A stretch of DNA of 6,900 nucleotides from Candidatus Nitrosopumilus sp. (GCA_029860565.1 JAOUAY010000062.1:1-6900); one strand, 5' to 3'. Shown: positions 1 to 4,817, counted from the stretch's first letter. A program made the numbers and translations. Notes: generated by a model from the sequence alone, not told the origin.

Positions 1-168
1 AATACATTAAACCATATTGAATCAAACAAAAGTGATTTTGGTCCAGAGCTTGAAGAATTAAAACAGACAGAAATTAATGATTTGAATTTTCATTTAAAAT
101 ACTATAGAAGTTTAGTAAATTACATTAATTCAATTTCTGAAAATAAAATTATTGAAAATAGAACCTAG
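1..168 (+). CDS. 3' end of an unrecognised protein gene (partial)
   Basis: Frame 1 is open from the first base to a TAG at 166-168, giving the last 55 residues of a protein whose start lies outside the window. The piece is hydrophilic and rich in Asn, Glu, Lys and Ile, with a probable helix around residues 16-47 (LEELKQTEIND and onward). It has no cysteines, no membrane segment and no motif I recognise. The composition fits a helical or coiled-coil C-terminus of a cytoplasmic protein. A T-rich run follows within 60 bases. The reading frame is believable but no function can be given. Confidence 0.6.
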   Translation, partial: NTLNHIESNKSDFGPELEELKQTEINDLNFHLKYYRSLVNYINSISENKIIENRT

Positions 169-212
169 ACATCATAGGATATGGTCTAAGATACAAAAAT
201 TATAAGAACCAG

Positions 213-223
213 TTTTGTTTTTT
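213..223 (+). terminator. T-rich run downstream of the first gene
   Basis: Ten T's interrupted by one G lie about 45 bases after the stop codon at 168. Archaeal transcription commonly ends at such U-rich stretches without needing a hairpin, so this is a plausible terminator for the partial + strand gene. Evidence is composition and position only. Confidence 0.35.
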
Positions 224-267
224 ACACATCAGATTTGTTTTCTGCATAGCCTAAGTTAAATTCAGAC

Positions 268-286
268 AATTCACTCCATGTGAATT
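268..286. repeat. 7-bp inverted repeat with 5-base spacer
   Basis: AATTCAC and GTGAATT flank the spacer TCCAT as a perfect dyad. It lies between two genes whose 3' ends face each other, so it could be part of the termination region or a small operator. Nothing distinguishes these. Confidence 0.4.
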
Positions 287-308
287 CAAATAGCCTTCCA
301 GATTTCAT

Positions 309-333
309 AAATAGACATAAAAAATAGACATAA
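309..333. repeat. 12-bp tandem direct repeat
   Basis: AAATAGACATAA occurs twice (309-320 and 322-333), separated by a single A, giving a 13-base period. It lies 29 bases beyond the 3' end of the minus-strand gene at 362-898. It may be replication slippage in low-complexity DNA or a pair of protein-binding half-sites. Confidence 0.5.
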
Positions 334-361
334 TACAAATCAGACGCTATAGTGAAATAAA

Positions 362-898
362 TTATAATCTTAATTGTTTAAAAATTAAATCATATTCTGA
401 TTGTTTTGATGCATTTTGACCAAAATTTGTTTCATCCTGATATTTGAGACGTTTTTTATCATACAATTGTTGTAATTTGTTGACTTCATCTACAATCATT
501 TTTCCAGAATCTTCTTTTGCAAACTGTTTTCTTTGTTCGTCATTTTGTCCCCTTGTAGGAAAATGTTTAGAATAAAACGCATCTTGTAATTTTTTAATAT
601 TTTCACGTTTAACTATCTCAGCTAAATCAAAATTTCCCTGTTCATGTTTGAGTAAATTCTCATTTGATTCAGAATGCCTAACCCAAGATAAAAGAGGATT
701 AAATTCTACAACAAGATGAACATATTCAATCAAGAAAACAATTTGTTCATCGATTATATCAGAATCTAAAATCCACGTAAATCGGTATTTTATTACACTG
801 TGAGAATCTTCAAAAATTGCAGGGTTTGATTCGGCTTTAAAATCAGACCACTTAAGATGAAAATTAGGTTCCCAACTAAAAACAACATTCTCACTCAT
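362..898 (-). CDS. DUF922-like zincin-fold protein, metal ligands apparently lost
   Basis: This 178-residue protein resembles the DUF922 family (predicted Zn-dependent peptidases). The N-terminal LKWSDFKAESNP (residues 15-26) matches the family's W-x-D-F opening. FNPLLSWV (66-73) and LLKHEQGNFDLAEI (82-95) match the core helix, usually HEQxHFDIxE. YQDETNFGQN (153-162) followed by Q166 matches the C-terminal Y-x-x-ET-x-H segment. H85 and E86 are kept, but the second helix histidine is N89 (codon AAT) and the later expected histidine is F159 (codon TTT). The zinc site is therefore probably non-functional although the fold is retained. There is no signal peptide, unlike many secreted relatives, so it is likely cytosolic. 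It starts at an ATG whose TATA-like box lies about 26 bases upstream, implying a leaderless mRNA. Family assignment is by remembered motif and not by a search. Confidence 0.72.
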   Translation of the reverse strand: MSENVVFSWEPNFHLKWSDFKAESNPAIFEDSHSVIKYRFTWILDSDIIDEQIVFLIEYVHLVVEFNPLLSWVRHSESNENLLKHEQGNFDLAEIVKRENIKKLQDAFYSKHFPTRGQNDEQRKQFAKEDSGKMIVDEVNKLQQLYDKKRLKYQDETNFGQNASKQSEYDLIFKQLRL

Positions 899-920
899 GA
901 TAGGAACTACTCATTATTGG

Positions 921-928
921 AATAAAAT
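921..928 (-). promoter_or_regulatory. TATA-like box for the DUF922-like gene
   Basis: On the minus strand ATTTTATT is centred about 26 bases before the ATG at 898, the spacing expected for an archaeal leaderless transcript. No Shine-Dalgarno sequence precedes the start. Confidence 0.4.
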
Positions 929-1021
929 CATTCTTTTATCTTTTATCAAATAGAAAAATTTCTGAAAAAGTGTATTTGACAATAATTGAATTAGTGGATG
1001 TGGCAGTTAAGATAAGTGTAG

Positions 1022-1039
1022 ATATGTTATCAAACATAT
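1022..1039. repeat. 7-bp inverted repeat ATATGTT/AACATAT
   Basis: A perfect 7-bp dyad with a 4-base spacer (ATCA). It lies about 120 bases upstream of the DUF922-like gene, in DNA with no gene. The size fits a dimeric regulator site, but chance is possible in AT-rich sequence. Confidence 0.3.
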
Positions 1040-1142
1040 GATTTAATTTAAAATAAACAAATCAGACTAAGAAATTCGCCATATGTTGAATAAATTTAGT
1101 TATAAGAAATAATTTTCAAATCACAGGCTCAAATGTATAAAG

Positions 1143-1179
1143 AATCAAAAAAGGATCACTTTTTCAACCCTTTTTGATT
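1143..1179. terminator. Large dyad with T-runs, possible terminator
   Basis: AATCAAAAA (1143-1151) pairs with TTTTTGATT (1171-1179). After one mismatch, GG pairs with CC, giving 11 bp around a 13-base loop. The T-runs in both arms would give a U-rich stretch on either strand. No gene ends immediately before it on either strand, so it may instead be a regulatory site ahead of the structured element at 1238-1325. Confidence 0.35.
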
Positions 1180-1194
1180 AAAATTTAAGACGTG

Positions 1195-1206
1195 TTTTAT
1201 TTTAAG
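1195..1206 (+). promoter_or_regulatory. TATA-like box upstream of the structured RNA candidate
   Basis: TTTTATTTTAAG is centred near 1200. With usual archaeal spacing it would start transcription near 1226, about a dozen bases before the first stem of the candidate RNA. Support is motif and spacing only. Confidence 0.35.
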
Positions 1207-1237
1207 AATTTTTGAAAATACTAATCAATACAAATAT

Positions 1238-1325
1238 TGAAAGCAAGGTGTTTGCGGGTTTGATATCCGAACTGTAACCCCCAAAGGGCTGATGATAAAA
1301 GATATCAAGCTTGCTTGCTTTCACA
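1238..1325 (+). ncRNA. Structured RNA candidate, possibly H/ACA-like guide
   Basis: GAAAGCAAG (1239-1247) pairs perfectly with CTTGCTTTC (1314-1322), extendable by T1238-A1323. Inside it TTGATATC (1260-1267) pairs with GATATCAA (1301-1308), 8 bp. Inside that CCC (1280-1282) can pair with GGG (1286-1288), followed by CTGATGA (1289-1295). GC is about 44 percent, clearly above the surrounding DNA. The triplet ACA (1323-1325) directly follows the 9-bp outer stem, and the two stems are separated by an asymmetric loop (about 12 bases left, 5 right). This layout resembles archaeal H/ACA pseudouridylation guides, but I cannot build a proper kink-turn from the upper part or name a target. A 5' leader or riboswitch for the miniprotein at 1360 is the main alternative. 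The strand is inferred from that gene and the TATA-like box. Confidence 0.45.
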
Positions 1326-1359
1326 GATCTAAACTATTAATTTTAGTTAATTTAGTCAA

Positions 1360-1443
1360 ATGATAATGATGAAAAAATTTTATATTTCAATGGGAATTTC
1401 AGTGGCTGCATTAGTTGTAGGATTAGTTCTATTATTCGGATAA
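1360..1443 (+). CDS. 27-residue single-span membrane miniprotein
   Basis: ATG at 1360 opens 27 codons ending in TAA at 1441-1443. The peptide begins with a short stretch carrying two lysines (residues 5-6), then continues as an uninterrupted hydrophobic segment from about residue 7 to 26 (ISMGISVAALVVGLVLLF). This is long enough to cross a membrane once, with the Lys-rich end predicted inside. Internal ATGs at codons 3 and 4 are alternative starts. It follows the structured RNA candidate by 35 bases, so that element could be its leader, or the ORF could have its own weak TATA-like box (TATTAATTTTAG, 1335-1346). The segment design argues for a real product. It could also be chance in T-rich DNA. 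No family recognised. Confidence 0.5.
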   Translation: MIMMKKFYISMGISVAALVVGLVLLFG

Positions 1444-1665
1444 TTAAAACTCAATTTCAAAATTAGAATTACAATCCAGTAATCTACAATTGCATCGATT
1501 TGTTTAATTGATTGATTTCATTAATTAGTCATTCTATTGATTTTAAACCTTAATTGTTCAGTTTATCAACAATCCCAAATATTTTTGATGCGCACCAAGA
1601 AAAAACATTTTTCAGTTTTGTATTATTTTATGCATTGATTATCAATTTTTCTGTGTGTAACAATT

Positions 1666-1914
1666 TTAATTTGGATGGGAATTAGATAGGTATTCAGATT
1701 TTTCTTTATCTGAATACAATGAGGGATTATTGTTCAATAGTTTTAAAATATTTTGAAATGCAGGACATTCCTTGTCCGTAGAGAATAATTCCTCACATTT
1801 TGGACACTGAATTACTAAATGAACTCCCCAGTCACATTCGATCTCATCAATTACATCAAAAATAACATGTTCATTACAAATACAATATAATTTATTTTGA
1901 AATTTTTCACTCAA
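1666..1914 (-). CDS. Small Cys-rich, probable zinc-ribbon protein
   Basis: This 82-residue protein has six cysteines: C11 and C13 (CIC), C27, C37 and C40 (CPKC), and C50. The CPKC knuckle and the earlier CxC pair suggest one structural zinc site, with C27 or C50 as possible extra ligands. Between them are beta-like stretches (HVIFDVIDEI, VHLVIQC). The tail (52-82) is helical then polar. No enzyme motif or membrane segment is seen, and a nucleic-acid-binding or protein-interaction role is only a guess from the class. The start is TTG (1912-1914). No in-frame ATG lies between it and the upstream TGA, and the TATA-like box about 28 bases before the TTG favours a leaderless start there. It is divergent from the zinc protein at 2069. 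Confidence 0.72.
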   Translation of the reverse strand: MSEKFQNKLYCICNEHVIFDVIDEIECDWGVHLVIQCPKCEELFSTDKECPAFQNILKLLNNNPSLYSDKEKSEYLSNSHPN

Positions 1915-1937
1915 GATTACATTAATAATTTTAAAAA

Positions 1938-1947
1938 TTAAATATAA
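1938..1947 (-). promoter_or_regulatory. TATA-like box for the Cys-rich gene at 1666-1914
   Basis: TTATATTTAA on the minus strand is centred about 28 bases before the TTG start at 1914. This supports a leaderless message and the unusual start codon. Confidence 0.45.
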
Positions 1948-2026
1948 GTCATCAACCTTTATTCAAAAAAATAAATTATAAATGTTGTAATTGAATTAAA
2001 AAATAATGAAAAAACATAAAATCAAA

Positions 2027-2040
2027 ATATAATTTAATAA
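2027..2040 (+). promoter_or_regulatory. TATA-like element for the tandem zinc-module gene
   Basis: ATATAATTTAATAA is centred near 2033, about 36 bases before the TTG start at 2069, so a leader of roughly ten bases is expected. It lies in the 154-bp divergent region shared with the 1666-1914 gene. Confidence 0.35.
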
Positions 2041-2068
2041 CAACGAAATATTATGAAACTGTATAAAT

Positions 2069-2275
2069 TTGACAGAGTGTCCTACATGTAAGCTTTCAAT
2101 GGAATCACATTCAAGTGAGGAATTAATGGAATGTTGTATGAAACAAATAAGCGATGAATTTTTTGAGGAAGAGGCAGGTATTTGTCCAAATTGTAAACAT
2201 GACATTAAAAAACATTCTAATCAAGAATTGGCAGAATGTACTATTGAATTTCTCAAATCAGGAATCAATAATTAA
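2069..2275 (+). CDS. Tandem CCHC zinc-module protein, 68 residues
   Basis: The protein consists of two copies of one module. The first has C4, C7, H14 and C22. The second has C39, C42, H49 and C57. Both follow C-x2-C-x6-H-x7-C exactly, and 10 of 24 aligned positions are identical, including CP-x-CK, HS, EL and EC. Each copy probably binds one zinc, with the last two ligands on a helix (HSxxELxEC), as in small treble-clef or zinc-finger folds. The modules are joined by an acidic linker (DEFFEEEAG). The start is TTG, because the nearby ATG at 2053 is in another frame and stops quickly. There is no membrane segment. A role in nucleic-acid or protein binding is likely for such folds, but the partner is unknown. 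It is divergent from another Cys-rich gene. Confidence 0.75.
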   Translation: MTECPTCKLSMESHSSEELMECCMKQISDEFFEEEAGICPNCKHDIKKHSNQELAECTIEFLKSGINN

Positions 2276-2320
2276 TTAAAAATTAAGCATGTTATAATTT
2301 AAAATAGATTCCAATCTTCC

Positions 2321-2327
2321 TTTTTTT
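2321..2327 (+). terminator. T7 run after the tandem zinc-module gene
   Basis: Seven T's in a pyrimidine-rich stretch about 45 bases past the stop at 2275. This fits an archaeal U-rich terminator. There is no hairpin before it. Confidence 0.35.
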
Positions 2328-2449
2328 GTTCACTCAGTATTTCAGGAACTTTTAATATCCTTTTTGTCTTTATGTGTAAACAACAAAATGTTTGTCAAGT
2401 AGTATTTGTTACAATTTAGTTCCAGATAAGATTAAACTACAGAAAAAAA

Positions 2450-3049
2450 TTGAAAAGATCATTGGATCAAATGACAAGAAAATTGATTGAAAAATTTGCG
2501 CCAATGTGGACCAACAAGCAGATATGGGAATTTGAGCAAATTAATGAAAACTTAAGATTTGATGTAGCATATGTTAAGCCTAAAAGTACCGTAGAATCTT
2601 GGAAGTCAAAACTGGCATATCCAGATTCAGACATACGAGATGTCACAGTCAGAACTTTCGATAATTTGTTAGATGGTAACGAGTTATGGATTGCAAATAA
2701 TGACCAAGGAAAACTGGAAGAAAAATACATACCACACCTTATGGCCGTAATGGCAGATGTCATGATAGAAGAAGAAGTATGTCTGAATTTTAGAATTGAT
2801 AATGATTGCTTGGTAGTATCCATAGATAATAAAGCAGATGTAATTGACTGCAAAGAATTTTTTGAAGAATTTTATCATTTAGCAACTGGTTTCAATTACA
2901 CTACAGATACAGGCATACCAGAAGATGAGACAGAAGCTGAAATATACCTCACAAGACTACAAGAAGAATTTGATGAAAAAATGAAAGATAAATTATCTGA
3001 TAAATACTTGTCAGGAAATAATGATCCAGATACACTTAACGCTAAATGA
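2450..3049 (+). CDS. Unrecognised acidic cytoplasmic protein, 199 residues
   Basis: This soluble protein is strongly acidic, with no membrane segment, signal or cysteine motif (two isolated Cys near 111 and 134). The N-terminal third is helical and tryptophan-rich (WTNKQIWEFEQINENL, residues 20-35). A middle part reads as beta strands (VCLNFRIDNDCLVVSIDN, 110-127). The C-terminal 40 residues are charged and helical (EAEIYLTRLQEEFDEKMKDK) and may mediate contacts. I do not recognise the family. The listed start is TTG. The ATG seven codons later (2471) is an equally possible start and would give 192 residues. Its stop overlaps the first possible ATG of the next gene, the basic winged-helix-like protein, so the two may be cotranscribed, pairing an acidic with a basic protein. 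Confidence 0.75.
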   Translation: MKRSLDQMTRKLIEKFAPMWTNKQIWEFEQINENLRFDVAYVKPKSTVESWKSKLAYPDSDIRDVTVRTFDNLLDGNELWIANNDQGKLEEKYIPHLMAVMADVMIEEEVCLNFRIDNDCLVVSIDNKADVIDCKEFFEEFYHLATGFNYTTDTGIPEDETEAEIYLTRLQEEFDEKMKDKLSDKYLSGNNDPDTLNAK

Positions 3050-3062
3050 TTTATCTAAAATA
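3049..3062 (+). promoter_or_regulatory. TATA-like box supporting the start at 3085
   Basis: TTTATCTAAAATAC is centred about 29 bases upstream of the ATG at 3085. This suggests that the winged-helix-like gene has its own leaderless start there, and that the longer reading from 3046 is not used. Confidence 0.35.
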
Positions 3063-3084
3063 CAAGATAAGAGTAAATAAAACA

Positions 3085-3423
3085 ATGTCTGAAAGAAAAC
3101 CATATAGAAATTTTAAAAAACGAGAGCCTAGCTTGACTGTAGAGCAAAAAATTGAGCAGTTTGTTTTGAGGAATTCAAATAATGGATATTTTACAAAGAT
3201 CTCAACAATTCCCTACAAATTTGAGGTTTCAGAAGATATGACATGGACGATTATTGGTGAATTATTATCAAATGGATCATGTGAGTCAATTCATGATGAG
3301 ATTTCAGGAGAAATGAAACTCTGTGCATGGGGGAAAACATATGAAATAATGGGTTTGGAGAGAAAAAGAAAGAGAGACAAGTATAGGGCAAACAAAAAAT
3401 CAAAATTTGCCATTTCAAAATAA
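3085..3423 (+). CDS. Small basic winged-helix-like protein
   Basis: From ATG 3085 the product is 112 residues beginning MSERKPYRNFKKREP. The frame also opens at ATG 3046 (125 residues), overlapping the previous stop as ATGA. I prefer 3085 because the extra 13 residues look non-coding and a TATA-like box fits this start. The core suggests a winged helix-turn-helix: a first helix (VEQKIEQFVLRNSNN), a second after GYFTKISTIPYKF, a third (DMTWTIIGELLSNG), then a beta wing (ESIHDEISGEMKLCAWGK). A strongly basic tail follows (RKRKRDKYRANKKSKF). This architecture fits a DNA- or RNA-binding regulator or chromatin protein. It is inferred from the pattern of predicted helices, and no specific family is recognised. 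Confidence 0.72.
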   Translation: MSERKPYRNFKKREPSLTVEQKIEQFVLRNSNNGYFTKISTIPYKFEVSEDMTWTIIGELLSNGSCESIHDEISGEMKLCAWGKTYEIMGLERKRKRDKYRANKKSKFAISK

Positions 3424-3458
3424 CAAACTCTTAATTTTGTATAATTTCTCACCGTATT

Positions 3459-3551
3459 ATGGATGATGATGAAAACTTTCCGGTACAATGCCATCCAATA
3501 ATTAGATCAAAAAAGAAAAAAGTAAAGGATGTAAATAATGATACAGTGTAA
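3459..3551 (+). CDS. Possible 30-residue mini-ORF ahead of a zinc finger
   Basis: ATG 3459 to TAA 3549-3551 encodes a peptide with an acidic start (MDDDENFP), one CH pair (C11, H12) and a basic middle (RSKKKKVKD). It overlaps the next ORF by 14 bases in a different frame, an arrangement typical of translational coupling. A T-rich, TATA-like stretch (TTAATTTT, 3431-3438) lies at about -25. The ORF is short and has no recognised relative, so it may simply be leader sequence of the following gene. Confidence 0.35.
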   Translation: MDDDENFPVQCHPIIRSKKKKVKDVNNDTV

Positions 3552-3687
3552 AATATGCGGTTCTCCACTTGGAAAAGAACCAACCACGGAAGAACTAGAC
3601 ACACACTGGAAAAAACATCATATCTGGCATTGGGAAGCAAACAAAGAAAAAACACCAGAAGAAGCATTGATAAAAAAACGAAATTAA
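3538..3687 (+). CDS. 49-residue C2H2-like zinc-finger protein
   Basis: The peptide MIQCKICGSPLG opens with C4 and C7 in a zinc knuckle. These are followed by H23, H27, H28 and H31 in a Trp- and His-rich helix (DTHWKKHHIWHW). C4-x2-C7-x15-H23-x3-H27 is close to a classical C2H2 finger, and the Gly after the second Cys is typical of zinc knuckles. The tail is charged and ends KKRN. It would be a single-finger protein, a type common in archaea, where roles in DNA, RNA or protein binding are suspected. AAGGATG, 9 bases before the ATG, is one of the few Shine-Dalgarno-like sequences in the window and fits internal initiation after the overlapping mini-ORF. The ORF is too short for standard length cut-offs but the motif is strong. 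Confidence 0.68.
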   Translation: MIQCKICGSPLGKEPTTEELDTHWKKHHIWHWEANKEKTPEEALIKKRN

Positions 3688-3689
3688 TA

Positions 3690-3745
3690 GACGTCTTGGA
3701 ATAGCAGTCGTTTATAGCATGCCTAAACTGCTAAACGAAGTCGTC
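3690..3745 (+). ncRNA. Long imperfect hairpin, structured RNA or 3' UTR element
   Basis: Starting 3 bases after a stop codon, GACG-T-CTT (3690-3697) pairs with AAG-T-CGTC (3738-3745). AGCAG (3703-3707) pairs with CTGCT (3728-3732), and TTTA (3711-3714) pairs with TAAA (3724-3727) around a 9-base loop. That is 16 pairs in 56 bases, with a symmetric 5x5 internal loop. It is GC-richer than nearby spacer. It could be a 3' UTR processing or termination structure for the finger gene, or an independent small RNA. The strand is assumed from the upstream gene. Confidence 0.4.
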
Positions 3746-3861
3746 ATTAACAGTATAACCTCAAGATATAAAAGAAGAATTCATCATTTCCCTAACGTTT
3801 GTTTAATTCAAATTAAAAAATATAACTAATTTTCAAAATTTCCACTATAGACCTTATCAAT

Positions 3862-3901
3862 TTTGTATGGCATGATCTGTAAATGGAGATTACTATACAA
3901 A
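3862..3901. repeat. Nested inverted repeat upstream of the 3957 gene
   Basis: TTTGTAT (3862-3868) pairs with ATACAAA (3895-3901). Inside, GTAA (3879-3882) pairs with TTAC (3890-3893). It ends about 55 bases before the next start, upstream of the expected TATA region, so a regulator site is more likely than a transcribed leader. Modest signal. Confidence 0.3.
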
Positions 3902-3956
3902 CCTCCAAAAAAACATAATTCAAAAGCATTAATTTGATAATTTTTAGATAACAAAC

Positions 3957-4430
3957 ATGTCTTTTGAAATTGATTGGCACAGGAATTTCTACGGAATTTC
4001 ATGGGCATATGAAAAAGACAGATTGGTGGTTTCAACAGTATTTGAAGATAAAAAAGAAGCCATACTGATGGCCAAAGAAGTAGAAGATTGGAGTGATAAA
4101 TTTACCAGATTAACAATTATTGAAAAAGACAGTGGTGAATTTGCAATTTGCTGTTATCAAGATCCTCAAATGTCAAAAACGGGCAATCATTTAGGATTAT
4201 TCAGAACTGGAATGAGGCAAAGCGGAGGATATGAGCAGGCAAAGCCAATGATTGAGGAAAAATCACCCCTATTACAAATTGCGTATGCTGCAGATGTCAG
4301 AGACATGAATACCTATGAGCAAATCTCAAGATTAGTACCCATAAGAAAATGTAGAATTATTTCTGAAAAAGATTTGAAAAAACAAGAGTACTATTATGAA
4401 AAAAATGCAAATTCTCAAATTGAAAGATAA
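3957..4430 (+). CDS. Unrecognised soluble protein, 157 residues
   Basis: ATG 3957 begins MSFEIDWHRNFYGISWAYEK. The N-terminal half looks like an alpha/beta fold: strands around GISWAYEKDRLVVSTVF (13-29) and FTRLTIIEKDSGEFAICCY (49-67), separated by a helix (KKEAILMAKEVEDWSDK). The paired cysteines C65-C66 sit in a strand. The middle (NHLGLFRTGMRQSGGYEQAK) is Gly-rich and could be a loop. The C-terminal part is helical and charged. There is no signal, membrane segment or catalytic motif that I recognise. A T-rich, TATA-like stretch (ATTAATTTGATAATTTTTAG region, from 3928) lies close upstream, suggesting a very short leader. The gene stands alone and is followed at once by a strong dyad. Confidence 0.8.
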   Translation: MSFEIDWHRNFYGISWAYEKDRLVVSTVFEDKKEAILMAKEVEDWSDKFTRLTIIEKDSGEFAICCYQDPQMSKTGNHLGLFRTGMRQSGGYEQAKPMIEEKSPLLQIAYAADVRDMNTYEQISRLVPIRKCRIISEKDLKKQEYYYEKNANSQIER

Positions 4431-4434
4431 AAAA

Positions 4435-4474
4435 TGGTGAGATTCAAAAAAATTCTAGAATTGAATCGTCACCA
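4435..4474. terminator. 13-bp imperfect dyad directly after a stop codon
   Basis: TGGTGA-GATTCAA (4435-4447) pairs with TTGAATC-G-TCACCA (4461-4474), 13 pairs with a single bulged G (4468). Its loop contains most of the 12-bp palindrome AATTCTAGAATT (4451-4462). It starts 5 bases after the stop at 4430. As RNA it would be a stable 3' end hairpin for transcript processing or protection. As DNA it would be a large symmetrical binding site. No T-run follows directly, so it is not a simple U-tract terminator. Confidence 0.45.
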
Positions 4475-4598
4475 GGTATGGTCGGGTAACAACAATAATT
4501 TAAAATCAATTTAAAGAATCAACTACTAATTTGTACTCTGAATTGATACTGATCAATCGTTCATCTTTGTTAAATAGAAATTTTGCCAAGGCTATAAC

Positions 4599-4670
4599 AT
4601 GGAAAATGACAATAATCAAACATTCTGGGAAGATGCAATTGGTGCTTCTTGGCTAATCTCAGAGGAATAA
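4599..4670 (+). CDS. Doubtful 23-residue mini-ORF
   Basis: ATG 4599 to TAA 4668-4670 encodes an acidic peptide (MENDNNQTFWEDAIGASWL, then ISEE) with two tryptophans. TTAAATAG (4570-4577) is centred about 26 bases upstream, the spacing seen at other starts here, which is the main reason to list it. The composition is more protein-like than random AT-rich DNA, but there is no recognised motif. It may be a remnant. The rest of 4475-4745 shows nothing else I can support. Confidence 0.25.
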   Translation: MENDNNQTFWEDAIGASWLISEE

Positions 4671-4745
4671 AATATCCAAAAAATAATTTCAACGACAGTC
4701 TAATCTGAGATGTAAAATGGAAAAATTGCAAAATATTTATGAATC

Positions 4746-4773
4746 ATCTTAGATTTCTAAGATTTTTATTTTG
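4746..4773 (+). terminator. Hairpin followed by T-rich run
   Basis: ATCTTAG (4746-4752) pairs perfectly with CTAAGAT (4757-4763) around the loop ATTT, followed by TTTTATTTTG. This has the form of an intrinsic terminator reading rightward and would insulate the gene at 4818 from upstream transcription. Confidence 0.5.
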
Positions 4774-4817
4774 TTTAAATTAATTATATTCATAAAGTAA
4801 TATTTTGTCTGCTTTCT

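Noticed and set aside
1255..1269. tRNA T-arm-like segment (CGGGTTTGATATCCG)
   Set aside because: The arm and 7-base loop look similar, but no acceptor, D or anticodon arms can be fitted around it, and the same bases form a better 8-bp stem.
1238..1325. Fluoride riboswitch, suggested by AAAGGGCTGATGA
   Set aside because: The 3' part is reminiscent, but the required 5' core (GG-N-GATG) and its pseudoknot partner are absent, and the downstream gene is not a recognisable fluoride exporter.
1444..1665. Possible gene or RNA in the T-rich spacer
   Set aside because: Only short weak dyads (for example ATTGTT/AACAAT at 1553-1573) and no open frame of interest on either strand.
1996..2205. Minus-strand frame opposite the tandem zinc-module gene
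   Set aside because: The + strand frame carries an exact duplicated metal-binding pattern. The opposite frame shows only composition bias.
2467..2853. Long minus-strand open frame opposite the 199-residue gene
   Set aside because: It is a shadow: Ser/Thr-rich low-quality protein with no motif, while the + strand frame has a coherent globular composition.
3449..3667. Minus-strand hydrophobic frame resembling a membrane protein
   Set aside because: Its hydrophobicity is the antisense of lysine-rich codons in the finger gene and the mini-ORF, so it is a shadow.
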